IMG/VR virus record: IMGVR_UViG_3300012201_000001
Span: 1 to 60,657 of that record
Length of the DNA stretch: 60,657 bases
Strand: one strand, 5' to 3'
Origin: a virus
Positions 45,879 through 53,861 of the stretch are shown here, one piece after another (positions within the stretch are counted from its first letter, which is position 1; each line of letters starts with the position of its first letter). The translations under genes were made by a program, and so were the position numbers. The notes below the pieces were generated by a model. The model worked only from the letters and a program-made list of their open reading frames with translations. It was not told the origin of the DNA and did not search any database.

Positions 45879-47450
45879 CTACCTCTCGACCGGCGGAGCC
45901 TTGACCAGCTCCAGCGCGGTCAGCGCCTGCCGAGCCTTCGCCGCGCTCGCCCCTGCTCGTTCGCTCGTTCCGTTTCCGCCACCGGCACTCCCCGTGCTCG
46001 GCCGCGCGGTGACTCCGACGAACTCCGAGGTCAGCGAGCGCGACCGCAGCGCGGCGGTCGCGGACGTGTACGCGGGGAAGGTGACCGGGCCGAACTCGGC
46101 GACCCGGACCTCGAGGAGCGTGCGCTCGGGCAGCGCGCGCGGGTTGTGATCGGAAGGTTTGGGGTGGTCGACCCACTGGTCCGACTCCACGCTGAAGCGC
46201 CAGGAGGCGCCGTACTGGCCGTTGTCGAGCCCTTCCATGATCAGCTCCGGGATCCCCCGGAACAGCGGGGCCTCGTAGGCGGCGCCGGTCTTGCTCTCCT
46301 CCAGGGTCTCGATCACGCCCATCGGTTTGGAGCCCATCATCGCGTCGCGCCCGTGCTGGAACAGCAGCCGGATGTTGGCGCGGTCCTCCTCGAAGGTCCG
46401 CTTGAAGGCTCCCGGCGCGACCTGCTCCATGAAGTTGCCCTCGAACAGGTCGTTGATCTCGGCCCACTCGTTGAACTTCGCGAACTCCCCGTAGATGACC
46501 GGCTTGGCGGGCAGGCCCTCGCCCGCGTCCCGCTGCCTCAGCTCGACGTTCATCGAGCGGTAGCCGAACGTCGGGTGCTCGAGGGCGTGCTCGTGCCCCT
46601 GCGGGTCCGCGCTCTTGGATCCGCTCGCCGCCTGGACCGCCTTCATGTGGGCGTCGAGGTGCGCCTGCGCCGCGGCGCGGTTGGTCAGGCCCTGCGTCTG
46701 CGGCAGCCTGCTCAGCGCGTTGCGGACCCCGTCCGCGTTGGGCGGACCGCCCGGCGTGCGGTGGTGCGGGAGCGCGTACGACGCCCGGTTGCCAGCGTCT
46801 CCGGCCTTGCGTCCGGCGCAGATCGCGGAGTAGCACGGACCGGGGCTGGCCTTGGCCGAGCAGCTCGCCATCGCCTTGTCGCCGTCCCACGGCGCGGTGT
46901 CCACGGCGCGCTCCTCCAGATGCTCCTCCTCGCTGCGCGGGTCGCCGCAGTCGACGCAATCGTCCTCGCGCAGGACCTCGTCGATCAGCATCGTCGCCGA
47001 CGTCACCGTCCTCACCCCCGCCGCGCGGTCTCCGCGCGAGAACGCCGCCCCGGCCGCGGCCAGGACCTCGTCCAGCACCTGGCCCCGCTCGGACCCGCCG
47101 AGGCCGGCGGCGAAGCGGTCCGCCTCGCTCGCCAGCTCGTGGAGCTGGCCGACGAGCTTCGAGCGCCGCTGCTGGTGTCGGGAGCGCTCCGCGCCCTCGC
47201 CGTCGACCTGCGAGTTGGAGAGGTGGCGGGCAGCCTGGAGGAGCTGCTTGTAGCGGGCTCGCGATCTCTCGCGCTGCGCGTCGGTCACCATCGGCTCCGC
47301 TCCCTTCTCGTTGGCGTAGAGGGCCGCGAGCTGCTTGTTCGCGTCAGCCTTGGTGGCGTGACAACCCTCGACCTTGCCGTCCGATTGCTTGACGACGGCG
47401 TAAGGCTTGGAGGCGGGGCAGCCGTGGCCGAGCTCAACTTTCCACGGCAT
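45879..47450 (-). CDS. Capsid maturation (prohead) protease with N-terminal extension (523 aa)
   Basis: The C-terminal 230 residues carry the prohead protease motifs: PVIYGEFAKFNEWAEINDLF, FMEQVAPGAFKRTFEEDRAN, IRLLFQHGRDAMMGSKPMGV (His nucleophile-partner region) and WRFSVESDQWVDHPKPSDHN, ending LLEVRVAEFGPVTFPAYTSA. The N-terminus has a HATKADANKQLAALYANEKG segment and a CVDCGD zinc-like site plus a YALPHHRTPGG block, an arrangement common in actinophage proteases. It cleaves the delta domain during maturation. Confidence 0.85.
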   Translation of the reverse strand: MPWKVELGHGCPASKPYAVVKQSDGKVEGCHATKADANKQLAALYANEKGAEPMVTDAQRERSRARYKQLLQAARHLSNSQVDGEGAERSRHQQRRSKLVGQLHELASEADRFAAGLGGSERGQVLDEVLAAAGAAFSRGDRAAGVRTVTSATMLIDEVLREDDCVDCGDPRSEEEHLEERAVDTAPWDGDKAMASCSAKASPGPCYSAICAGRKAGDAGNRASYALPHHRTPGGPPNADGVRNALSRLPQTQGLTNRAAAQAHLDAHMKAVQAASGSKSADPQGHEHALEHPTFGYRSMNVELRQRDAGEGLPAKPVIYGEFAKFNEWAEINDLFEGNFMEQVAPGAFKRTFEEDRANIRLLFQHGRDAMMGSKPMGVIETLEESKTGAAYEAPLFRGIPELIMEGLDNGQYGASWRFSVESDQWVDHPKPSDHNPRALPERTLLEVRVAEFGPVTFPAYTSATAALRSRSLTSEFVGVTARPSTGSAGGGNGTSERAGASAAKARQALTALELVKAPPVER

Positions 47451-47457
47451 GGTACAC

Positions 47458-47766
47458 CTAGAAGACCTCCAGGATGCCGACCTTGCGCACCGGCACCTCC
47501 GGCGAGTCGGTGATCTTGACCCACACGTCGTACGTGCCCGCGACCAGCGAGACCGCGCCGCCCGGACCGACCAGGCAGCGCGCCATCCAGGTCCCGAACT
47601 GGTCCTGCTCCCAGGACCCGACCTTGAAGTCGGGGCCCGCCGGGGCCACGCCGTGGGCCGGGAAGGCGAGCTGGACCGCGTCCAGGTGCGGGTCGTAGGG
47701 AGCTCCGTTGATGGTCACCGTGGTCGGCACCTTCACGTACTCCAGGGTCAGCGCCGACGCCCGCAT
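47458..47766 (-). CDS. Small virion-associated protein, Ig-like (102 aa)
   Basis: ATG at 47766, a TGATG junction with the upstream gene. VPTTVTINGAPYDPHLDAVQ, FGTWMARCLVGPGG and GTYDVWVKITDSPEVPVRKV form a beta sandwich like those decorating phage heads or tails (the DVWVKITDSPE string is frequent in such proteins). Probably a minor capsid or decoration protein. Confidence 0.6.
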   Translation of the reverse strand: MRASALTLEYVKVPTTVTINGAPYDPHLDAVQLAFPAHGVAPAGPDFKVGSWEQDQFGTWMARCLVGPGGAVSLVAGTYDVWVKITDSPEVPVRKVGILEVF

Positions 47767-48992
47767 CAGACCGGCTCCTCCACGCGGGCGCGCTCCTCGA
47801 CCCAGCCGCTCCTCAAGTCGCCGAAGATGATGAACCATCGGCCGCTCGGCGTGTCCAGCAACCAGCCCGAGCGGGGATCTCCGCTGACCACGCTGATGTC
47901 CTTGACGGTCAGGATCGAGGCCGCCAGCAGCGGCCCGCGGTAGCGCCAGATCGGCCGCTGCCGGTTGGCCGGCCCCGGTCGGACCAGTGAGGCGAAGAAG
48001 CCGGGCTGCGCCACGACCGGGGTCACGTCCAGCATCGACCCGCTGTCCACGCCCACCCCCGCCTCGCCGATGCCGGTGAGCAGGATGTTCAGTGCCGCGT
48101 CCAGGCCGCCGCCTGCGTCGCCCGCCCCGGCCAGGGTCACGGACGTCACGCCCTCGCTGCCCGCGCCCGCGTCGGCGGCCGTGCTCAGCGCGACGCCCGA
48201 GATCGCGTCGGCCGCGCCTGACGCCTCCCCCACCTCGCCGGCCGATCCGAGCAGGACGTTGGCGGCCGCCTCCGTGGCCGTCGCGCCGTCCGACGCGGAC
48301 ACCGCCACGGGAACCCCCGGAGGGGCTGCCGCCAGGAGGGGGCCGTCGTACCTCCAGTACGGGCGCTGGCGATGAGCCGGACCAGGGATCTCGTCGCCGT
48401 AGTCGCCCTGCTTCCAGCCTTCGGAGCCGAAGAAGCCCGGCTGCGGGAGCGAGAAGACCGTCGCGCCGTCCGTCGCCACTGCCGCCTCGTCGGCCCCGCC
48501 GACGCTGATGTTCGGGCTCGCGTCCGCGCCAGCCCCCGCGTCGCTCGGCGTCGCGAGCAGGATGTTGGTCGCGCTCTCGGTCCCGGTCCCCGTTTCCGTC
48601 GCGGTGGACGCGAGCAGGACGTTGGTGGCCGCGTCCGCGTCCGCGCCCGTCTCCGTCGCCAGGTTGTCGAGCAGGATCGCGCTCGCGTCTTCCGCCGCCG
48701 CCGCCAGGTCGGCGGCGGAGATCAGCCCCGAACCGAGACTGCCCGCGCCGGGGCTGAGGAGCGCCCCCCGATGCCAGAGGTAGGGCCGGTAGTAGTAGCG
48801 CGGACCCGGCAGGTCCTCGAACTGCGAAGCGAAGTACCCCGGCTGGGCCAGCACCACCACGCTCGCGGCGTCGGTCGCGGTCGCGGCGTCGGCCCCGCTG
48901 ATCGCGTTCAGCGTCGGCGGGGCATCAGAGACGAGCGGTTGCCGGTAACGCCAGATCGGCAGCCGGGTGATCGGCCCGGTCGTGTTAGCCAT
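47766..48992 (-). CDS. Repetitive virion-associated protein (408 aa)
   Basis: Four degenerate copies of a [I/Y]WRYRGPLLAA-like motif, each preceded by a (R)QRP segment (for example ANRQRPIWRYRGPLLAA near residues 340-356), alternate with acidic Ala/Thr/Gly/Asp repeats of about 17 residues (TETGADADAATNVLLAS and variants). Such low-complexity repeat proteins are typical of phage structural or adhesive proteins. No domain name. Confidence 0.6.
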   Translation of the reverse strand: MANTTGPITRLPIWRYRQPLVSDAPPTLNAISGADAATATDAASVVVLAQPGYFASQFEDLPGPRYYYRPYLWHRGALLSPGAGSLGSGLISAADLAAAAEDASAILLDNLATETGADADAATNVLLASTATETGTGTESATNILLATPSDAGAGADASPNISVGGADEAAVATDGATVFSLPQPGFFGSEGWKQGDYGDEIPGPAHRQRPYWRYDGPLLAAAPPGVPVAVSASDGATATEAAANVLLGSAGEVGEASGAADAISGVALSTAADAGAGSEGVTSVTLAGAGDAGGGLDAALNILLTGIGEAGVGVDSGSMLDVTPVVAQPGFFASLVRPGPANRQRPIWRYRGPLLAASILTVKDISVVSGDPRSGWLLDTPSGRWFIIFGDLRSGWVEERARVEEPV

Positions 48993-50295
48993 TCAGCCCG
49001 CCGAGCCCGATCCCGGCCGACGGGAACTTGCCCGAGATGTCGGTGGCTGCCGGGGCGGTGTCGGGCGCGAACGCCAGCAGCCCGTTGTTCAGCTCGCCAG
49101 CCCCGGCCCCGCTCGTCACCAGCCCCTTCAGCAGCTTGATGTAAGCCACCTGCGCCGACACGTCGACCGCGGACACGAAGTCCACGTCCCTGGTCAGCGG
49201 AACGGATGCCAGCGTCACCGCCGGCGGCTGGGCCGACGTGTAGCTGGTCAGCTTGTAGGCGCAGAGCCAGCGCTTGGTCACGTTGCCGCTGATCGTGTGC
49301 GTGAGCTGGGCTTGGTTGGACACGTTCACCGCCATCACGTAGCAAGCCTCGTCGGGGTCCATGAACGGGCTCGCTGCCGTGCCCACGCTGACGATGGTGC
49401 CCGCGTCAGCCGTCAGGTAGTCGGCGGCCAGGCTGGTCGCCTCGGCGTTGGTCAGCGCGCGCCGGAAGGCCATGAACTGGTACCAGGTCCGGGTCGCGGG
49501 AGCCGTGGCCCCCGCGTTGTCGCCCGTGTAGTAGATCTTCAGCCGGTTGGCGTTCGAGGCCGTCAGGACCTGGACGTTGGACGAGCCCGAGAAGGCGTTC
49601 ACGCTTTGCCGCTTCACGCTCACCACGCCCGTGCTCACGCCCGAGCCCGCGTGCGGCTTGATGAACATGTAGTCCGGTTCGATCACGGTCGGGCCGCCCG
49701 GGATCGGCGTCGTCTGCGCGCCACCGACGAATCCGTAGCCGCTGTCCGCGAGCTGCCAGGCGATGACCCCGTTCTGGAGCACCTGCGTCAGCCCGGACAG
49801 GGTTGTGAACTCGTAGGAGTCGGTGGCCGCGGTCGTGACCGAACCGGAGTTCACCATGTCGAAGCGAACCACCGTGATCATCGGCTCACCGGGCAGGATC
49901 ACCGTCCGCGCCCGCCAGGTGAACCCGTTGGCGTCCTGCGCGCTGGTCCCGCTGTCGTAGTAGGCCCGCACCGCCCGCACCGCCGCGCTCGAGAGCTCGC
50001 TCAGCGTGTAGGTCGGGTCCTCGGACGCCAGCCAGACCGAGCCCACGTGCGAGTAGATGTGCATGATGCTGTCGGCCTTGCTGGTGGCGAGGCTGATTTG
50101 CGAGATCGACTGCGCGCTGGCGTCCATCTCGTACCAGGGCACCCCGCCCATGCCCCCGTAGGCGGGCACGAAGCCCCGCCGCACCCCGTCCCCGTTGCTG
50201 TTGGTGTAGGTGGTGTCGGTCTCGGTCGTGTTGTTGCCCGGAGGCCCGCCCGAGATCCCGGTCTGCGTCTGCGTGCTCTTGACAAGCCCGCTCAT
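48985..50295 (-). CDS. Hypothetical structural protein (436 aa)
   Basis: Beta-rich and Thr/Ser/Ala-rich, with MSGLVKSTQTQTGISGGPPG at the N-terminus, AFRRALTNAEATSLAADYLT in the middle (a LamG-like hint) and IKLLKGLVTSGAGAGELNNG near the end. Overlaps the downstream gene by 8 bp. Probably a head- or tail-associated protein; function unknown. Confidence 0.55.
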   Translation of the reverse strand: MSGLVKSTQTQTGISGGPPGNNTTETDTTYTNSNGDGVRRGFVPAYGGMGGVPWYEMDASAQSISQISLATSKADSIMHIYSHVGSVWLASEDPTYTLSELSSAAVRAVRAYYDSGTSAQDANGFTWRARTVILPGEPMITVVRFDMVNSGSVTTAATDSYEFTTLSGLTQVLQNGVIAWQLADSGYGFVGGAQTTPIPGGPTVIEPDYMFIKPHAGSGVSTGVVSVKRQSVNAFSGSSNVQVLTASNANRLKIYYTGDNAGATAPATRTWYQFMAFRRALTNAEATSLAADYLTADAGTIVSVGTAASPFMDPDEACYVMAVNVSNQAQLTHTISGNVTKRWLCAYKLTSYTSAQPPAVTLASVPLTRDVDFVSAVDVSAQVAYIKLLKGLVTSGAGAGELNNGLLAFAPDTAPAATDISGKFPSAGIGLGGLNG

Positions 50296-50296
50296 C

Positions 50297-51397
50297 TCAG
50301 CGCGGCCCTGGCTTGCCGACCGACGCGAAGAAGCCAGGGGCCGGCGGCGCCTGCTGGAACGTCAGCAGCCACGACTCGCTGCTCTCGCTGATCGTGCTCG
50401 TCAGCACCCCGCGCGGGCTGGCCTGCGTCCCGGCCAGGATCTGGTGCTGGCCGCTGGCGTGCGCGTTGACCGTGCTGTTGATGCCGTCGTACTGCGTGCC
50501 CACCGTCCAGCCCGTGGTCGGGACCGAGTTGGTGGTGTCCGTCGAGAGCGTGCCCGCCGCGCTCCGCTGCACGCCCACCAGCTCGAGGAGCAGGTCGCCC
50601 GCCTGCGTGGTCCCCGAGGCGGCGGTGCTGTCCAGGCTCGTGCTCGCCGAGGCGCCGGTGGCGTTGTTGACCACCGTCAGGTCGAGCGGTCCCGCGCCCG
50701 CGACGCCGCTGAACTCGTAGATCGTGTAGGCCCAGCCCAGCGCCGCCCCGCCGCCGCCGATGGTGATGTTCCAGGTCCAGGACTGGGAGCCGCCCGGGTT
50801 GCTCGCCATGTAGTACGCCCGCGAGCCGCCGTTGGGCGCGCCGTTGTTCTTGGTCGCCAGCGGCGCCGTCCAGCCGGTCGGGACGTCGATGGTGGTCGAG
50901 GCCCCGGCCCCGCTGTAGGAGGAACTCGCCAGCGCGACCAGCAGGCTCCCCGCCGTGAAGCTGACCGCGGTCGATGTGAACGATGTCTGCCCGTCGACCG
51001 TCGAAGCACCGCCGACCTGCTGTACGAAGAGGATCATCGCCGCGCCTGTGATGGCCAGGGCCAGGCTCCAGCCGTGTCGTCGATAGGCGGCGCGGCGGCG
51101 CGGGTTGGTCGCCCACTCGTACCAGCGCCCACCGATGCGAGTCACCATCTCTAATCGGCGCTTGCGTTTCTTCTGGCTCTTGCGCGGGCGCAGCTCTCGG
51201 TGCTTGAGCGCGTTCTCGGCCAGGTGCTCGAGCTCGCCGACGCGAAGTTGCGCGTCAGCCCAGCGCACCAGCTCGGCCCAACTAAGGCGGCTCAGCTCCT
51301 CGACGAGCCGGTTCAGCCTCGGGTCTGCGTTGCGGCCAATCTCCTTGCCTTTGACGCCGCCGCGACCGGCGAGCCACGCCAGCAGGCCCCCAAGCAT
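50297..51397 (-). CDS. Hypothetical protein with TM segment and beta-rich domain (366 aa)
   Basis: An N-terminal helical, basic region (KHRELRPRKSQKKRKRRLEM) is followed by a hydrophobic SLALAITGAAMILFVQ segment and a long beta-rich domain (TAVSFTAGSLLVALASSSYS, TWNITIGGGGAALGWAYTIY). It ends in PGFFASVGKPGPR, similar to a motif of the repetitive protein at 47766-48992. Could be two fused parts; no family recognised. Confidence 0.5.
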   Translation of the reverse strand: MLGGLLAWLAGRGGVKGKEIGRNADPRLNRLVEELSRLSWAELVRWADAQLRVGELEHLAENALKHRELRPRKSQKKRKRRLEMVTRIGGRWYEWATNPRRRAAYRRHGWSLALAITGAAMILFVQQVGGASTVDGQTSFTSTAVSFTAGSLLVALASSSYSGAGASTTIDVPTGWTAPLATKNNGAPNGGSRAYYMASNPGGSQSWTWNITIGGGGAALGWAYTIYEFSGVAGAGPLDLTVVNNATGASASTSLDSTAASGTTQAGDLLLELVGVQRSAAGTLSTDTTNSVPTTGWTVGTQYDGINSTVNAHASGQHQILAGTQASPRGVLTSTISESSESWLLTFQQAPPAPGFFASVGKPGPR

Positions 51398-51754
51398 CTA
51401 GTCATCGACCTCGATCCACTGCTGCAGCGTCAGCGAGGCTCCAGCTCCCACGTTGGACGTGACTCGATACATCCCGCCGGGATCGACCGGGAAGACGAAG
51501 ACCTGACGCGCCGTCAGCAGGACGCCAGCGGCCAAGCCAGCAACCGACTCCGAGAGAAACGTGGCGCCGCCGAGTACAGTGCGATAACCCGCCATCGCCT
51601 GCCCGCCCGCGGCCGCAGCGCAGACGACGGAGACGATGACTAGGCGTCGAAAAGGGCCGTTGATGTAGTCGGTATCGAGCGCGCGGTTGATCGTCTGATC
51701 GGTCGCCGAGTAGCTGCTCCGGCGGTCGCTGATGTTGCCAAGAGGTACAGCCAC
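51398..51754 (-). CDS. Hypothetical protein (118 aa)
   Basis: MAVPLGNISDRRSSYSATDQ, then a hydrophobic VIVSVVCAAAAGGQAMAG segment and a beta ending (SLTLQQWIEVDD). Codons are less GC-rich than neighbours. Unassigned. Confidence 0.5.
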   Translation of the reverse strand: MAVPLGNISDRRSSYSATDQTINRALDTDYINGPFRRLVIVSVVCAAAAGGQAMAGYRTVLGGATFLSESVAGLAAGVLLTARQVFVFPVDPGGMYRVTSNVGAGASLTLQQWIEVDD

Positions 51755-51755
51755 A

Positions 51756-52487
51756 CTAATTCATTGCCACAACCCAAACGTCACGCAGGGTGATCGAGCC
51801 TGTCGCTACCGTGGGAGTGACCGTGAGCGTCAGCGTCTTGGCCACGGTGCCGTCGAGTGAGGCCACGTTGGCCACCGCCGTGCCCCCACCTGGCATCCAC
51901 TTGGCCTTATCTGAGGCCAGCGATGCGTCGCTGTTCGCCAGGCCCACAACGCCATGCGCGAGCAACGTCAGAGACGTCGCTAATGGACCGGTGGCCAGTG
52001 CCTTGAGCCAGAGGTCGATCGTGAACAGGTTGTCAGTCACTGCCACCGGATCGGGGATGATCGCACCGCTGGCGACGATCAGGGTGTCGCCGACGACGCC
52101 AGTGCCGTATCGGAGCCGGAAGGTGAGGGTGCCTGGCGTGGTGACGACGTTGGACTCCTTGCCCATGCCGTGCAACCAGAGACACTTGCCGGGGAAGCTG
52201 AAGAAGTTGGCGGGCAGGGTGAGGATTGTCGCCTGCGACAGGATTGTCTCTGCTGCCGCTGTGACCGCCACCGCGTCGTTGACCGCCCACGGCTGCATCA
52301 TCTCGAACATCGCATAGGCGCCGCCCTCGATCGCAGGCAGGATGCCGTTGCGTTTCATCCAGCGCGCACGTTTCTCAGCTGGCCAGGCCCGAATGTGTTC
52401 AGGCAGCAGGATGCGGTTGGCGTCGAGATCGTAGCCCGCGATGAGGCGCGGCCCACTGCCGCCGATCGGGAACATCTTAGGGTCCAT
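51756..52487 (-). CDS. Hypothetical structural protein (243 aa)
   Basis: Starts MDPKMFPIGGSGPRLIAGYD, with ILLPEHIRAWPAEKRARWMK and a jelly-roll-like C-terminal part rich in Thr/Val (TLTLTVTPTVATGSITLRDV). ATG at 52487 has a GGAGG seven bases upstream, inside the HNH gene end. Codons are less GC-rich than the genome norm. Confidence 0.55.
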   Translation of the reverse strand: MDPKMFPIGGSGPRLIAGYDLDANRILLPEHIRAWPAEKRARWMKRNGILPAIEGGAYAMFEMMQPWAVNDAVAVTAAAETILSQATILTLPANFFSFPGKCLWLHGMGKESNVVTTPGTLTFRLRYGTGVVGDTLIVASGAIIPDPVAVTDNLFTIDLWLKALATGPLATSLTLLAHGVVGLANSDASLASDKAKWMPGGGTAVANVASLDGTVAKTLTLTVTPTVATGSITLRDVWVVAMN

Positions 52488-52914
52488 CGCTGCCTCCTAA
52501 AACGCGGGGGATTATGTCGTGAGATCCGCAATTCGCGCAGACAAGCTCAATACCTTTGCCATGGCTACCCAGGCGTACCTGTAGATTCTCAGGGCGGTTG
52601 TCCATCTTGTTTCCGTTGAGATGATGGACCGTTTCTTCCGCAAGCAGCCGCCGGCCCAGGACTTGCTCCACAACCCAGCGATGCTCTAAAACACGACCCA
52701 TCCGATCTGCACCGGGAGTGCCCTTGGCAACCATGATTCGGATATAGCCGCCAGAGGTTTTAGTCCGATTCCCGATTGCATGCAATGTACGAGCAAGGGC
52801 CCGCTTTTGGATTGCCTCGGCTGTATGTGGACCGTGCCAGCCTCTGCCTGTGCCTCGATAGAGCCCTCGCTTCATACGAGATTGACGCATTCTTTCCGCA
52901 CCTGTCATTCCCAT
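52477..52914 (-). CDS. HNH homing endonuclease in the structural region (145 aa)
   Basis: RMGRVLEHRWVVEQVLGRRL, then EETVHHLNGNKMDNRPENLQ and VRLGSHGKGIELVCANCGSH, the HNH_3 type with the HHLNGNKxDNRxENL core. The ATG at 52914 shares a base with the stop of the preceding structural gene. That gene's last 46 codons or so are strongly recoded (see findings). It is a probable homing endonuclease that targets the conserved end of that gene. Confidence 0.88.
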   Translation of the reverse strand: MGMTGAERMRQSRMKRGLYRGTGRGWHGPHTAEAIQKRALARTLHAIGNRTKTSGGYIRIMVAKGTPGADRMGRVLEHRWVVEQVLGRRLLAEETVHHLNGNKMDNRPENLQVRLGSHGKGIELVCANCGSHDIIPRVLGGSDGP

Positions 52915-53507
52915 CAACTCTGGGTCAGGGTTGAGGTAAGTTGCCAACTCGCCGCCGATGTTTTTGTTCCTAAGTTCACGACTGAACGGTTCAGCATGGT
53001 GCCTGAACCGTCGGCGACTGCGTTGAAGATCGCCCATTCGTTCCACTGAAAGTTCGCGTCGCCCGTCGCGAACGTGGACCGGAAGGTGACCACGTTGGCC
53101 GCCCGCGAGGGGAAGGTGGCGTCCATCGCCTTGCGGATGCGGTCGGTCACGTTGACCGCGCCCTGGAGGTTGGTTTGCCCGAGGGCGAACGCGGCCGACG
53201 AATCGCCCACCCCCAGCGCGGCGTTGGCGTTGTTGTAAGCGGTGATGCCTGCCCCGATCAGCCCGTCGAGCATGATCGCCGTGCCGCCGTTGACCAGGGT
53301 GTTGAAGCCCAGCTTTTCGAGGAGCGGTTGGATGCCGAAGCGGGCAAGGATCAGCCGCCCGCGTCGCTCGAGCTCCAGGCCCTTGATCCCCTTCGCGATC
53401 AGGTCCTCCTCGACCGCGAACTTTCGCTCCAGGTCCTCCGGCCGCCAGGCGGTGGCGACCGCGCGCCCGAACAGCCGACCCGGCGCCATCGTAGCGGCGG
53501 CGCTCAC
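52914..53507 (-). CDS. Conserved tail or head structural protein (197 aa)
   Basis: The C-terminal half holds VVTFRSTFATGDANFQWNEW and IFNAVADGSGTMLNRSVVNL, GTKTSAASWQLTSTLT, a pattern common in phage structural proteins. The N-terminal half is helical (EDLERKFAVEEDLIAKGIKG). From about residue 152 the codons switch to TTA, TCA, GGA, ACA, AAA and AGT, which the genome otherwise avoids. Confidence 0.65.
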   Translation of the reverse strand: MSAAATMAPGRLFGRAVATAWRPEDLERKFAVEEDLIAKGIKGLELERRGRLILARFGIQPLLEKLGFNTLVNGGTAIMLDGLIGAGITAYNNANAALGVGDSSAAFALGQTNLQGAVNVTDRIRKAMDATFPSRAANVVTFRSTFATGDANFQWNEWAIFNAVADGSGTMLNRSVVNLGTKTSAASWQLTSTLTQS

Positions 53508-53836
53508 GGCTGCTCTCCGATCATCCTGTCCACGATGGCCGACTCGGAGATGCTCCCAGCGTCCTTGGCCCCGAACAGGGTGCCCTCCAGCGGCCGGAAG
53601 GCGACCAGGCCCTCGCCCTCCAGCTCCTGCGCCGTGAAGATCGCCTCGTCGCCGTCATCGAAGCGGACCTCGTAGGCGTGCTCGAAATGCTCGCCGGGGA
53701 GGGCGGTCCCGGTCACCGCCGCCAGGCGACCGAGGGGGGCTCGCTCGATCGTTCCCTCCCGGCCTGCGAAGCGCGCGCGCCCATCGGTGAGCTCCCCCAC
53801 CTCCGGCCGCACTTTGACCTTCACCGCGCGCAGCAT
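53504..53836 (-). CDS. Hypothetical beta-rich protein (110 aa)
   Basis: KVRPEVGELTDGRARFAGRE, then a SH3/KOW-like part with YEVRFDDGDEAIFTAQELEG. ATG at 53836 is near a GGAG site. Probably a portal-associated factor; unassigned. Confidence 0.5.
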   Translation of the reverse strand: MLRAVKVKVRPEVGELTDGRARFAGREGTIERAPLGRLAAVTGTALPGEHFEHAYEVRFDDGDEAIFTAQELEGEGLVAFRPLEGTLFGAKDAGSISESAIVDRMIGEQP

Positions 53837-53861
53837 ATCGCACGCTCCCTCCGCGCGACGC

